Shown here: positions 48,385 to 63,500 of the stretch, piece after piece | How positions within the stretch are numbered: the stretch's first letter is position 1 | How the letters are laid out: the number at the start of each line of letters is the position of its first letter | Assembly (NCBI GenBank): GCA_029216955.1 | Contig: JANAVB010044017.1 | Coordinates: 7,112,502 to 7,176,501 of the forward strand | Source of the DNA: Iris pallida | Lineage: Eukaryota > Streptophyta > Magnoliopsida > Asparagales > Iridaceae | Length of the DNA stretch: 64,000 nt | Direction: 5' to 3' | Notes under the pieces: generated by a model | Database searches by the model: none | What the model was told of the DNA's origin: nothing | The model's input: the letters and a program-made list of their open reading frames with translations, nothing else | Made by a program: the position numbers and the translations under genes

Positions 48385-48402
48385 TGGTGGCCCACGCAGG
48401 TC
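48385..48402 (+). promoter_or_regulatory. Primer binding site, tRNA-Ile type
   Basis: TGGTGGCCCACGCAGGTC, one base different from the site at 5072, 8 bases after the LTR end. Confidence 0.75.
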
Positions 48403-48630
48403 AGTGTCGCAGTTAGTGCAATCTCGTAATGGTGCTTGACTTAGAGTACTAATTACGAGCCTGCAATTAGGACGTAGGACCTAGGACATGATAGGAGTTT
48501 CTCAATCACACCTAAGAAATTCTGATCTTTTGTTTATCATGATTATTCACCTTGTATTAAATTAACTGTCCTTCTTTGATAAATCTACTCATGTGCCATA
48601 TTGATCTCTTTGTTTCAATTCGTCTCCAGG

Positions 48631-51600
48631 ATGACGAAGACGCACCCGCAGGCCACCGGATCGAGTAGCTTGCCTGAGAGATCTGATCAGGCTGAGGAGG
48701 AGGTTCACGAGACTGCCTCCAGTGATTCCACTATCCCAGAGGCCCTGGCAGTTGCACAGGGAGGTCTACCACCTCCACCCCAGAGGGTTACGGCCGTTGT
48801 TCCAGAGATACTGTCGCCACCACCACCGATACCGACGGATACACATTATATGTTCCTTCTCCTTCAGCAGATGATGAAGACACAACGGGCCCAGGCAGAG
48901 GCATCGCAGCGCCAGTCGGAGGCGTCACACCGTCAGATCGAGATGCTGAGGTAGAGTATGGAGAACTCGTATCAGCTTGCACTGGCAGCAATGGAGAGAG
49001 TGGCACCGGATACGGTGCAGGGCCCTACTGGCCAGCAGTCGTACCAGCAGCAGTCCAGGCCGGGGACAATATTAGACTTTAGGAAGATGAGCTCCAGGGA
49101 CTTCACGGGCACGGAGGGCATCCTTTATGCAGATGACTGGCTAGAGGATGTGCAGCGGAGCATGGAGCTGGCAGAGCTTCCTAGAGCACTTTGGGTTTCG
49201 GTCGCAGCCAGCCGATTCTTCGATATTGTACTGATATGGTACCGTACGGATCCTCGTGCGTCGGTAAGAGGGCTGACATGGGAGAACTTTTGGAGGCACT
49301 TCAAGGAGAAGTTCTTCCCGGACATGGCTCTTACAGCATTGGAGGGCCAGTTCGTGGGTCTAGTGCAGGGGAACTCGTCGGTGGACGAGTATGCAGCTGA
49401 GTTCTTTTGCTTTAGCAGGTTCACTCTCGATATGATCCAGGATGAGGGACAGAAGGCTCGTAAGTTCCGTACGGGACTTATTCATGCAGTGTGCACCCGC
49501 ACCTCGGGTCGCCGTGACGCGACGTTCGATCAGATATTGATGGATGCGCAGATTGCAGAGGAGGACTTCGGTCTCAAGTCGAAGAGGAGCAAAGATACTA
49601 TGGGGGCGAGTTCCAGTACGGGACCGGCCAAGCACCCCCACTTTCAGCATCAACAGAGGCCATTCCAGCAGCAGCAGCCTCTGTTGCAGATTCAGCAGGC
49701 ACCGACACGTGCCCAGCAGCACCAGGGACAGGGCCAGAGACCGTCTACTCCATGCGGCTTCTGCGGGAAGCCGGGGCACACCAGGGAGGCTTGTAGGAAG
49801 AGGTTGGGTGTCTGTCTTTACTGTGGGGCGCCCGATCACCAGCTGAGGGATTGCCGTTTTCGTGGAGTCCAAGGAGGCCCGGACAGAGCGCAGCCGGCTA
49901 GAGGACCAGCGGTTCACCAGAGAGGTCCTCCACTTCAGACCCAGCAGCAGCGTTGTGTTCAGCACCAGAGGGAAGCACCCGCGAGCAGGGTGTTCGCTTT
50001 GGCAGTAGAGGAGGAGGTAGAGCCTGTGGAAGATGTTGTAGCAGGTCATGTTCTCCTAGATTCCTTCCCTGCTTTTGCCTTATTTGATTCTGGGGCGACC
50101 CATAGTTTTGTGTCTGTTTTTTTTTGCTTTGAGACACAATATTATTGCTGAATATATGGGTAAGACTTGCAAGATTATGACCGGAGGAGGCATTATCCTG
50201 GTTAATAATATTTGTAAGGGGCGGAGAGTCACTCTGAGAGGCCGAGACTTAAGTGCGTGTCTGCTCATAATGCCCCTACCGAGGTACGATATGGTACTTG
50301 GTATGGATTGGTTGAGCATGCACCATGCTAGCATTGATTGTAGCGGAGGCAGAGTTCTTTTTAGGACGTCGGGAGAGCCAGAGATCGAGTTTGCTCGAGG
50401 AGCAGTGGAGCCGGAGGCTGGATTCTGTAGAGCTTTATTGGCAGGGCAGGATTTGCCACATTCGTTGATTGCTGAGTTCTCGGATGCCTTTTTCGAGAAG
50501 TTGCCGGAGATGCCGCCAGACATAGACATTGAGTTCTCCATAGACTTGGTGCCGGGTGCCGAGCCCATTTCACCACATGTCTATAGGGTGAACAATAGCG
50601 AGTTGATAGAGCTGAAGAAGCAAGTCGACGAGCTGCAGGACAAAGGGTTCATCAGATCCAGTTCTTCGTCCTGGGGAGCGCCAGTCCTGTTTGTGCCGAA
50701 GAAGGACGGTACGTCCCGCATGTGCATTGATTTTCGGGCGCTCAACAACCTCACTATCAAGAATAGGTACCCTTTGCCGAGGATCGACGACTTGTTCGAT
50801 CAGCTGAGCGGGGCAAAGGTCTTTTCGAAGATAGATTTGAGGTCCGGGTATCACCAGCTGAAGGTGAGACTGGATGACATTCCCAAGACGACACTTAGGA
50901 CTCGGTACGGCCAGTACGAGTTTACAGTGATGCCATTTGGGTTGACCAATGCTCCCGCGGTGTTCATGAACTTGATGAACAAGGTATTCCATTAGTACCT
51001 TGACAAGTTCGTGGTGGTCTTCATAGACAATATCTTGATCTATTCGAAGACGCAGGAGGAGCACTTGAGAGTTGTGTTAGAGACTCTGAGGAGGGAGCAA
51101 CTCTACGGGAAGCTTTCGAAGTGTGAGTTCTTCTTAGACCAGGTGGAGTTCCTAGGTCATGTTGTGACCGAGCACGGGATTTCAGTAGACCAGAGAAAGA
51201 TTTCGGCAGTGGAGTCTTGGTCTACGCCCAGTTCAGTTGCCAAGGTTCGGAGCTTTCTGGATTTGGCTGGCTATTACCGGAAGTTCGTCCAGGACTTCTC
51301 GCGGATTACAGAGCCGATGACTAGACTCACCAGGAAGGACGTGGAGTTCGTCTGGACTGTTGAGTGTCAGGCTGCATTCGATGAGCTGAAGAGGAGGTTG
51401 ACTTCAGCTCCGATCCTGACTTTGCCATCTGGGTCAGGTGGGTTTTCGATCTTCAGCGATACTTCAGAGAAGGGTTTAGGGTGTGTTCTTCAGCAGCATG
51501 GGAAGGTGATTACCTTTGCATCCAGACAGTTACGTCCTCATGAGAAGACCTATCCTACTCATGATCTGGAGTTGGCCGCGGTTATATTTGCTTTGAAGTT

Positions 51601-53410
51601 ATGGAAGCATTACCTGTACGGAGAGCGAGTTGAGATCTTCACAGATCACAAGAGCTTGAAGTACATGTTCACTCAGAAGGAGTTGAACATGCGGCAGAGG
51701 TGGTGGTTAGAGCTGATGAAGGACTTCGATATATCCTTGCAGTACCATCCGAAAAAGGCCAACGTAGTTGCAGATGCCTTGAGCAGGTATCCAGTAGCTA
51801 TGTTCTTGACGACAAATCATCATCTGTTGGCCGACCTGGATTATTTGGGTATCGAGGTCATCATTCCGGGCATGGAGATCCCGATGCGGGGTTTACAGAT
51901 TCAGTCTGAGCTGATGGATAGAGTCAGGTCAGCACAGTATGATGATTTTGCCCTGAGGAGCATCAGGGAGCAGGTGAGGACGGGCTTGCTTGACGATTTC
52001 TCTGTAGCCGAAGATGGGTCGTTGCGGCACGGTACTAGGCTGTGCGTTCCGCGTAGAGAGCTTCGGGAGGAGGTTCTTCAGGAGGCGCATCGCTCTCAGC
52101 ATTCTATGCATCCTGGGGCCAATAAGATGTATAGGGACCTGAGAAAGCACGTATGGTGGTATGGCATGAAGCGCGAGGTAGCTCAGTTTGTATTTCGTTG
52201 CCTTGTGTGTCAGCAGGTGAAGGCCGAAAGGCAGAGACCAGGTGGATTGCTACAGCCGCTACCCATTTTCGAGTGGAAGTGGGAGCACATCACCATGGAC
52301 TTTGTATCTGGACTTCCACGGTCGCCAGGAGGGAAGGACGTGGTTTGGGTCATAGTTGATAGATTGACCAAATCGGCCCACTTTTTGTCTTTCAAGGTGG
52401 GTTTGTCTATGGAGAGGCTGGCTGAGCTGTATGTTCGTCAGATCGTGAGATTGCACGGAGTTCCGGTGAGCATAGTTTCAGATCGGGATAGCCGATTCAC
52501 TTCCCACTTCTGGAGGAGTTTGCAGGCTAGCTTGGGCACCTCGCTCAAGTTTAGTACTGCTTATCATCCTTAGACAGACGGGCAGTCAGAGAGGACCATC
52601 CAGACTTTAGAGGATATGCTTCGCACATATGTGCTAGATCTTAGGGGTTCTTGGGAGGACCATCTTCACCTGGTAGAGTTTGCTTACAACAATAGCTACC
52701 AGGCCAGTATAGAGATGTCACCATTTGAGCCTCTATATGGACGGAGATGTCGTACTCCTTTGTCTTGGGACGATGTCGGCGAGAGGGCGCTTCTTGGGCC
52801 AGAGATGGTTATGGATGCGGCCGAAAAGGTCAGGATGATTAGAGACAGACTTCGGGTGGCTCAGGATAGGCAGCGGCATTGGACCGATAGTCACCGGAGA
52901 CCGTTAGAGTTCGAGGTTAGTTTCAGTTCTTGTCGTGTTTGTTGTGATTGTTTGTTAGTTGTGTACTGAGTTTTGTCCTGTGTCTAGGTTGGTGACATGG
53001 TGTTTTTGAGGATATCCCCGACACGTGGCACTATTCGCTTTGGCGGCAGTGGGAAGCTCAGTCCGCGCTACATCGGACCTTTCACCATCTTAGAGAGGAT
53101 CGGTGCAGTAGCCTACCGACTGGACTTGCCTACCAGGCTCGAGGGAGTGCACAACGTGTTTCACGTATCTCAGCTGAGGCGGTACGTGGTAGATCCTAGC
53201 CATGTATTGGACCATTCAGCGATACAGGTGGGACCTACTCTCAGCTATCCAGAACAGCCGGTAGAGATTCTGGATCGCAGGGAGAAGGTGCTCCGGAACC
53301 AAGTCATACCCTTGGTTCGGGTTGCGTGGAGACATCACTCTCTAGGTGAGTCTACCTGGGAGAGGAAGGACAACATGCGGAAGCGTTTCCCTTATCTTTT
53401 CGTGTCCTGA
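48631..53410 (+). pseudogene. Gypsy gag-pol polyprotein
   Basis: ATG at 48631 after a 228-base leader. Gag has the retrotransposon gag region (DWLEDVQRSMELAELP, WENFWRHFKEKFFP) and two zinc knuckles (CGFCGKPGHTREAC, CLYCGAPDHQLRDC). Protease has [14 protein letters not shown] has [44 protein letters not shown] and a catalytic box FIDN, not FIDD (51020-51031). RNase H has [13 protein letters not shown]. Integrase has [34 protein letters not shown] and FAYNNSYQAS, followed by a chromodomain-like end (VEILDRREKVLRNQVIPLV through STWERKDNM). Defects: TAG at 48952, a one-base slip in a T run near 50120, TAG at 50993, TAG at 52571, and a 72-base intron-like insert. Confidence 0.92.
52916..52987 (+). 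other. 72-base intron-like insert in integrase end
   Basis: GTTAGT at the left, T/G-rich body with a stop codon (52967), GTCTAG at the right. Removing it joins RRPLEFE to VGDMVFLR in the same frame, where related pol (18255-18300) runs through without a break. Its length is a multiple of three. Confidence 0.6.
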
Positions 53411-53507
53411 GGTATAAATCTTTTTTTTTTTTGTCTTTCTGTTTGTGATTTTCTGTGCTTGTGTCTTCAATTTCGAGGACAAAATTTTTTTTTAAGGTGG
53501 ATAGACT
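53411..53507 (+). promoter_or_regulatory. Gypsy 3' interior end with polypurine tract
   Basis: TTTCGAGGACAAAATT at 53471 followed by AAGGTGGATAGA just before the LTR: the plus-strand priming region. Confidence 0.6.
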
Positions 53508-56499
53508 TGTCACCCTCACTTTTCCCAGTTAGGGGTAAAATGGTAATTTTCTATTTTATAATATTTTTGGGAATTTTATTTCATGAATATTAATATTTAA
53601 TTATTGTAGGAGTCGGGTTCGAATTTCATCGCATTCCAAGTTAATTCGGGACTCCGGAGAATTTCGACTTGAGTCGTAATTAGCATATTGTTTAACCATG
53701 GCCCACCACACTAAACTTTTAGGTTTAGGAGTTTGGACTAGTCTCCCATGAGTAATTAAGTTTAATTATGATTTTTATTTAATTTTAGCAACTTCCGAAA
53801 CCAATTTTGGGATTTAACTTAGCCTAGAAGCAAGGGAGGGGCAAACTTGTAATTACAAGTGCCCCTACCCCAAGCTCCCATGGCCGGCCACCTATAGCAC
53901 CCCCTCCACCTCTCCTTTCTTCACCATTAAGTCTTCTCTCTCTCTCTTCATTCATTTCTTCCAACTCCTTCTTCCTCTTCCAAATCTCCATTTAGGTATG
54001 TCATTTAAACTCTCATTTAATTCTCCATTTCATTTATTCTTTCACATAAATTATAGGGGAGACCATTCTCTACTTAATGACCATAGCTTTTATAGGTTTC
54101 CCTAAAAACCTAGTTTAAGGACTTATTAGGGGTTTTCCTTTTTAGAGAGAGATATATATATGTGTATATATATATTTCTATATGAGTGTGTGTGTGAGTA
54201 CCTATATATATATGTAGATGGGTTTATGTGTTTGTGAGTTTATATATATATATATATGGATGTGTGTGTGTGTGAGTGCCTATATATGTATGTAGATGGG
54301 TTTATGTGTTTGTGAGTTTATATATATATATATATATATAGATATGGATGTGTGTGTGTGTGATTTTAGAGGAAGAGAATGAGAGTTTGGGAGAGAGGAA
54401 TAGAAGTAGAAGAAAAAGGAATAAGAAATAGCAGCAGCAGCAGTAGGAAGTAGAACAGCAGCTGCAGTAGGAAGTAGAGCAGCAGCAGTAGGAAGTAAAG
54501 CAGCAGCAGCAGTAGGAAGTAGAGCAGCAGCAGCAGTAAGAAGTGGCAGCAGCAGCATAAGCCCAGTAGCAGCAGCAGCAGTTAGGCATTAGGAGCAGCA
54601 GTGGTAATAAGAAGAATAAGACGGAAAATAAGGAGAAGGAGACGGAGAATAAGAAATAAGAGACGGAGAATAAGGAGAAGGAGACGGAGAATAAGAAGAA
54701 TAAGACGGAGAATAAGGAGAATAAGACGGAGAATAAGGAGAAGGAGACGGAGAATAAGAAATAAGAGACGGAGAATAAGGAGAAGGAGACGGAGAATAAG
54801 AAGAATAAGACGGAGAATAAGGAGAATAAGACGGAGAATAAGGAGAAGGGAATGTAGGAAATCAAATTTGAGAGGGTTTGTGAGTGAGTCAACACTTTGT
54901 CTAGAGTTGACCAGGGTTGACCAGTTGACCAAAAGTCAACTGTAGGCCAACTCTTGAACCCGTTTGACTTTCTTCGACTTGTTTTGACTTGATATAACTT
55001 GATTTGACCAAGATTTGACTTGACAGGACTTAGTGTGACTCAGTGAGACCTAGTTTGGCCTAGATTGCATATCATTTATTGTGAATCATTATAAAACTTG
55101 TTTAAACCTATATTAACATACATATCTCATATTTAGGTTTCTGATTACCGCTCTGAGCATTGATATACCCTACAGCTCAGGACAGCAGGCGAGTACATTC
55201 ACTGATAGTTTTTATTGTCTTGATATCTGCTATATCCGATTCAGTCGTAGTGTCTTACTTGATTCTCAGTCACGATAGTTCACGGACTAGTACATGTTAG
55301 ATCATGACATGAGATGTTGTTCCTAGATTTCTGGGTATATTGGTACATTTCTTGTCTTGTTCCCTGTACTTGTATAGACACCGATTTCTAAGGGGATTTG
55401 CTACCCTCTTACGGAATCACGTGCCATGACGTGTCATGTCCAGATCCATTGTACTATTCGAAGATGGAGAATTATTAGGGGCTATGTGATCCAAGCCACC
55501 GTGTCACTATTCATGTGCTCGTGCCACTCTTCCCTCACGAAGGGTGTAGCGAGATCCTTTTGTCTTGTGCTCGTTATCCAGGTTGGCCGGCATGACTTTC
55601 CGTTGAGGTCACCGCGGATTGCCGGGCCAAGTGGATAGCCTGTCCTGTCACTTATCCCAAGCCGATCACATATCGCTCTAATAATTCAAGTCACATTTTA
55701 TATTTACTTTATCTTATCGTGTATCCTGCTCTGTTCTACATTCAGTATTTCCTCACCATGCCATGATATATAGTTACTCACATGCTCTACATGCCTTTAC
55801 ATTGTACCTTGATTGGAGACTAAGTTCTGCTCGGGAGAAGAGTTATAACCCCGGTCCTTGTTTGGTTTAAGGGTTGTAACTCGGCTTCCGAACGGTTCCC
55901 AAGTTTTCATATATCTTTGTCTCGTAGTTCATTATACTGTCTCTTATAGAATTTGTCAATTCACATGGAACTGCTGTTAGTGCTTGTACTTGCTCATTTT
56001 CCTGACAGGATACCGTTATGATATATTACAGATGATTCCGAGGCGGACTGCTCGACCTATTATGGGCTCGGGTTAGATGGAGTAGTCCAGGACCGTGGCC
56101 TTATACTAGAGCCACTAGATTTTGTACTCTCGGAGTAGTATAGATTAGCTAGGTTTGACTGGACTGCGATCCAGCTAGCTTTATCAGACTGTAGCTTCTA
56201 TATTATATTTTGAGATCCTGTGATGTTGTATATATCTGGGCTTGTATTGGACTCTGGACTTATTTACTCTTTCATCTATCATATGTTCTCTTTCTGAGCT
56301 ATCTACCTTAGTTTTATTATGTGATTGAGACTGTATTGATATGTCACCTCCATTCGGAGAGTATATACTGTACAGGTACCTTTATACTGTTAGTCGTAGT
56401 ATTTACAGGCGTTATATACAGCGTTCTACCGCCGATACTGCGACGTAGGCTGGTCGTACCCACGTGCTCGTGCCCCTCATAAGGGTGCGGGTCGTGACA
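53508..56499 (+). repeat. 3' LTR of gypsy element
   Basis: Aligns end to end with 45379-48376; differences are mostly transitions plus length changes in the TA/GT, CAG and purine arrays. The TTGAC array is at about 54904-55060 and the purine array at 54602-54855. Confidence 0.95.
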
Positions 56500-56504
56500 T
56501 TAGG
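56500..56504 (+). repeat. Target duplication of gypsy, right copy
   Basis: TTAGG; left copy TTAGA at 45374-45378. Confidence 0.85.
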
Positions 56505-57459
56505 GCTAACTGCTTATAGGGGCATATTAGGAGACTTGGCAGTTAGTAGAGGTATAGGAGTCATGGATGTGACTCTACTAGGCATTGGGTGGGAAGAACA
56601 GTTCCTTAATATATGGGCCACGTATGCACTTTTCTATTATTGCCGGTTATCTCCGCTGGAGATACGGTCCAAGATCCTGATACCTGATTTCCTGCTGGCC
56701 GCTGACATTCGATGAATGTTATGCCTTGAGGTCCCTGGTATCCTGGTGGGACCATACCTGAATTTTTGCTCCTGTAGCCAGAGTGTCCATGCGTTGAAGG
56801 TTTGTTCTTACTGCATAAACACATTAGAATGGTCAGGTAACCCTCGTCAATGTCATATCACCCCATCCCATTATTAGCTTGGGACAATGTCGCATTGCAG
56901 TATAGTGTACTACCCCTTGTCCTTGTTTGGTTGAAGGAGTAGTCCACTGTTTCGATGAAGAGGTATTGGATCTTGTTACGATTGGGACTATTACTTTACT
57001 TGTGATTTATGACATAGTATATATATTCATTTATGTGACATGTCCTTTATGTATCTTGTTACGTCCCTCTGAGGACCTGGTTATCTCTCAAGGTGTGTGC
57101 TTTGTGACTTTTCGAAGGTGTTCTAGCCATGGCCGTGATCTTCTCCAGTCCTTCGAAGATGATTGCCCTTGGTTCGTCTTGTCAATTACATCTATCCTTT
57201 CCTTGTATATTTCTCTCTTTTAAAATAGTTGGTAGTGGATTTGTCTCCGCCCAACAAGCTTGTACAAATGAATGATTCATGAGTTGATTTATATCATTAT
57301 TAATTTTATTGTGGATGAGATTTAGTTATCATGTTTTTACAGCATTTTACAGCTTATGTATACATACGGGAGTTCCATACATTGGAGTATACTTCGTATG
57401 TATACAGCTGGCATGTCTACGTATTTAGTCCTAAGTATTTTGAGACTGGGGCGTTACAT
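56505..57459 (+). repeat. Left LTR of LARD, second part
   Basis: Aligns with 62395-63347 and ends GGGGCGTTACA. Contains several short frames without a known domain; they occur in all LARD LTRs and look fortuitous. Confidence 0.9.
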
Positions 57460-57467
57460 ATTTTTTT

Positions 57468-57485
57468 GGTGGCCCACGTAGGTCA
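57468..57485 (+). promoter_or_regulatory. Primer binding site of LARD, tRNA-Ile type
   Basis: TGGTGGCCCACGTAGGTC, 16 of 18 bases equal to the site at 5072, 8 bases after the LTR end. Confidence 0.7.
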
Positions 57486-60389
<2,904 letters not shown>

Positions 60390-63347
60390 TGTAAAACCCC
60401 TAAATTTCTACTACAATTTTTTTAATAAATATGGTATTGATTTTTGTACTTCATATTTGTACGTCGCGTACGAGTTTGCGTTTCATAAATTTCTCGTCAA
60501 GTACAAATAAGTGCGAAGTACATATTTTTATAAAATATTTTTATTATATAGATGTAGAAAATATTTCAAAATAGTAGACGATAAATATTTTATATTGCTT
60601 GAAGTTGTAAATGCGTCGCGTCGAGGATTGCCAAACTTTTTTTTATTTAAAAAGGCTACTTTATTTTATGGTACAAGTATAACTAGTAATTTAGAAAAAC
60701 TGTGTTTTATGTAAGTATCATTGTTGCATACGAGTGTATATATATATTTGTATTTTTGAAATTAATTATTATAATTAATATATTATTTTGAAAAAGGTAT
60801 ATTAAATATGGGTTGATTCAATATGTAATTAATTATGGTGAGATAAGTTTGAAAAAAATTTATTAAGTTATTTAAAAACAGTTTAAATTAGAGGTAGAAT
60901 CTATCTACATTGGATTGTATTTGATTGAGTTACTTTTAAATCAATTTGACTTAAATAGTGAAAAATCTAAGGAAATTAAAACTCTTCTTAGTCCTTATCT
61001 AGATAAGTCTTTTGTAAACACTCTAATTTTTCAAAATAAATATTTGTAGAATTTTTGGATTTTTAAATAAATATTTATTGACTTATTTTATAATTTGTAT
61101 TATTTTACATATATTTAGTATAGTACTCATTAGTGAATTTAGTATAAAATATATAAAGCTATTTTTCTAGTACATTAAGGATCTAAACTATATTATACAA
61201 TTTTTCTCAAAATTTTAGGATTTATTTTATAACTTTTATTACTTTTTACATGTTACTTATATTGTACACTATTTACATAATATAGAATAAATGTCAATTT
61301 AGTATTAAATATTTCAGCTTGTTTAAATGAGATTAGATGAAGGTTGTTTAAATAAATATTAACTCTATTTATTATCTATAGTAATTTTAAATAATGTTAT
61401 AGATAATTTAGATAAATATGAACTATATTTTAAGTTAATCATAATCCTAAGTCTAATAGGAAAGCATCCCTATCTATATTATATCATAACAAGGTAACTC
61501 CTATCAATTTAAATCAAATCCTATCTAATTTAGGAGGTAAATCTGAAATAAGTACCCATATATACCCAATACATTCCCTTCCTATCAACTATAATTTGAA
61601 ATTATTTTTAGTCCAATAGGAACTCAAAAATTCGTCATCAGAATTCAGACCCGCTTTTTAGTAGCAAGAGCAACTTGGAACGACGATATCTCCTAGATCC
61701 GAACTCCGTTTTGCCTCCAGTTTCTTTTAAAAGAAGCGTATCAAGATAAGCTTTCCAGAAACATATTTTAATAGACAAAATTCATTCTATAGATTTCTAC
61801 AAAACTTTTTGAGTATATAGTGTCCCAAAAATAAACGTGTTTCAGTATTTTTACGATTTCGGGAGATTCCGGAAACGAAAATGCGATCCGTTTAGTTTTT
61901 CGGAAAGATGATACGAAAACCTATGCCATATACTAATTTCAGAATTTATTAAATACATGAATAGGTGCAGTATTAATTATAATTAGATAATAGACTATTT
62001 TTAGCATCCGAAGTTGTTCCTACACCTTCCCCTTTGTACGTTGTTGTTGATTCATCTTCAGGACATCATCTTACCTCACTCCGGACATCAGGCAAGATAC
62101 CTTATCATATTTATTGCTTATATTTAGTCTATATTTTTATTATTGCATGTCATTGTTTACTTATTTCTAGATCTTGTAGCTGTACCATTATTACAGTTCC
62201 TGATTTATTGCCTGCTCAGTGATATTAGCTTTACTTTAATTCTTATCCTTTGATTATATATGGACCTAGAGTTAAGGGACTACCATTTGTAGTGTATAAC
62301 ATAAACCTTGACGCAGTTGTACCACGAGATTTGTGTGAGATGAGTAGCATGTATAGGTACTTGCGAGATGGCTGACCTATGCGCATGCGTTAGGGCTAAC
62401 TGCTAATAGAGGCATGTTAGGAGACTTGGCAGTTAGTAGAGGTATAAGAGTCATGGATGTGACTCTACTAGGTATTGGGTGGGAAGAACAGTTCCTTAAC
62501 GTTTGGGCCACGTATGTACTTTTCTATTATTGCCGGTTATCTCCACTGGAGATACGGTCCTAGATCCTGATACCTGATTTCCTGCTGGCCTCTGACATTC
62601 GTTGAATGTTATGCTTTGAGGTCCCTGGTATCCTGGTGGGACCATACCTGGGTTCCTGCTCCTGTAGCCAGAGTGTCCATGCGTTAAAGGTTTGTTCTTA
62701 CTGCATAAACACATTAGAATGGTCAGGTAACCCTCGTCAATGTCATATCACCCCGTCCCATTAGTAGCTTGGGACAATATCGCATCACGGTATAGTGTAC
62801 TACCCCTTGTCCTTGTTTTGTTGAAGGGTTAGTCCACTGTTTCGATGATGAGGTATTGGATCTTTTTACGATTGGGACTATTGCTTTACTTGTGATTTAT
62901 GACATAGTATATATATTCAGTTATGTGGCATGCTCTTTATGTATCTTGTTACGTCCCTCTGAGGACCTGGTTATCTCTCCAGGTGTGTGCTTTGTTACTT
63001 TTTGCAGGTGTTCTAGCCATGGCCGTGATCTTCTTCAGTCCTTCTAAGATGATTGCCCTTTGTTCGTCTTGTCAATTTCAACTATCCTTTCCTTGTATAT
63101 TTCTCTCTTTTAAAATAGTTGGTAGTAGATTTGTCTCCGTCCAACAAGCTTGTACAAATTAATGATTCATGAGTTGATTAATATCATTATTGTTTTTATT
63201 GTGGATGAGATTTAGTTATCATGGTTTACAGTATTTTACAGCTTATGTATACATACGGGGGTTCCATACATTGGAGTATACTTCGTATATATACAGCTGG
63301 CATGTCTACGTATTTAGTCCTAAGTATTTTGGGACTGGGGCGTTACA
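60390..63347 (+). repeat. Right LTR of LARD
   Basis: TGTAAAACCCC at the start and GGGGCGTTACA at the end. It gives the uninterrupted form of the gypsy target site (GCGTTAGGGCTAAC near 62387). Confidence 0.93.
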
Positions 63348-63500
63348 GCTGCCAAAGAGAAGAAAAGGTTGGGAGATCGTCGCCCACACGATGTCTAATC
63401 CGAGGAAGAAATACGTGCAAAAGATCTTGGGGTCGTGACTGCTCGAGGTTGCTGGAAAGTGTCTTCTTCTTTCCGTCGCAGGAATAATTTGTAGGAACGA
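63348..63500 (+). repeat. Copia 3' LTR, right part, with LARD target duplication
   Basis: Starts with the second GCTGC (63348-63352). Joined to 43380 it continues the purine-rich AGAAGAGAAAGGGG tract. The exact LTR end was not found; somewhere near 63500 the sequence passes into another repeat. Confidence 0.5.

Larger units (their letters stand above)
45379..56499 (+). mobile_element. Gypsy chromovirus, 11.1 kb, complete with both LTRs
   Basis: LTRs 45379-48376 (2998 bases) and 53508-56499 (2992 bases), both TGTCACC to GTGACA. Target duplication TTAGA (45374-45378) / TTAGG (56500-56504), one transition apart; the empty site can be read in the sister LTR at about 62389-62400 (GCGTTAGGGCTAAC). 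The interior has a primer site, gag-pol and a TTTCGAGGAC motif plus purine tract before the 3' LTR. In the first 320 bases the two LTRs differ at 11 sites, all transitions (about 3.4%), so this is the youngest insertion of the nest. Confidence 0.95.

Noticed and set aside
56464..57223. Repeated short frames in the LARD LTRs (also at 62856-63162)
   Set aside because: Similar frames in all LTR copies reflect shared LTR sequence; no conserved protein motif was found.
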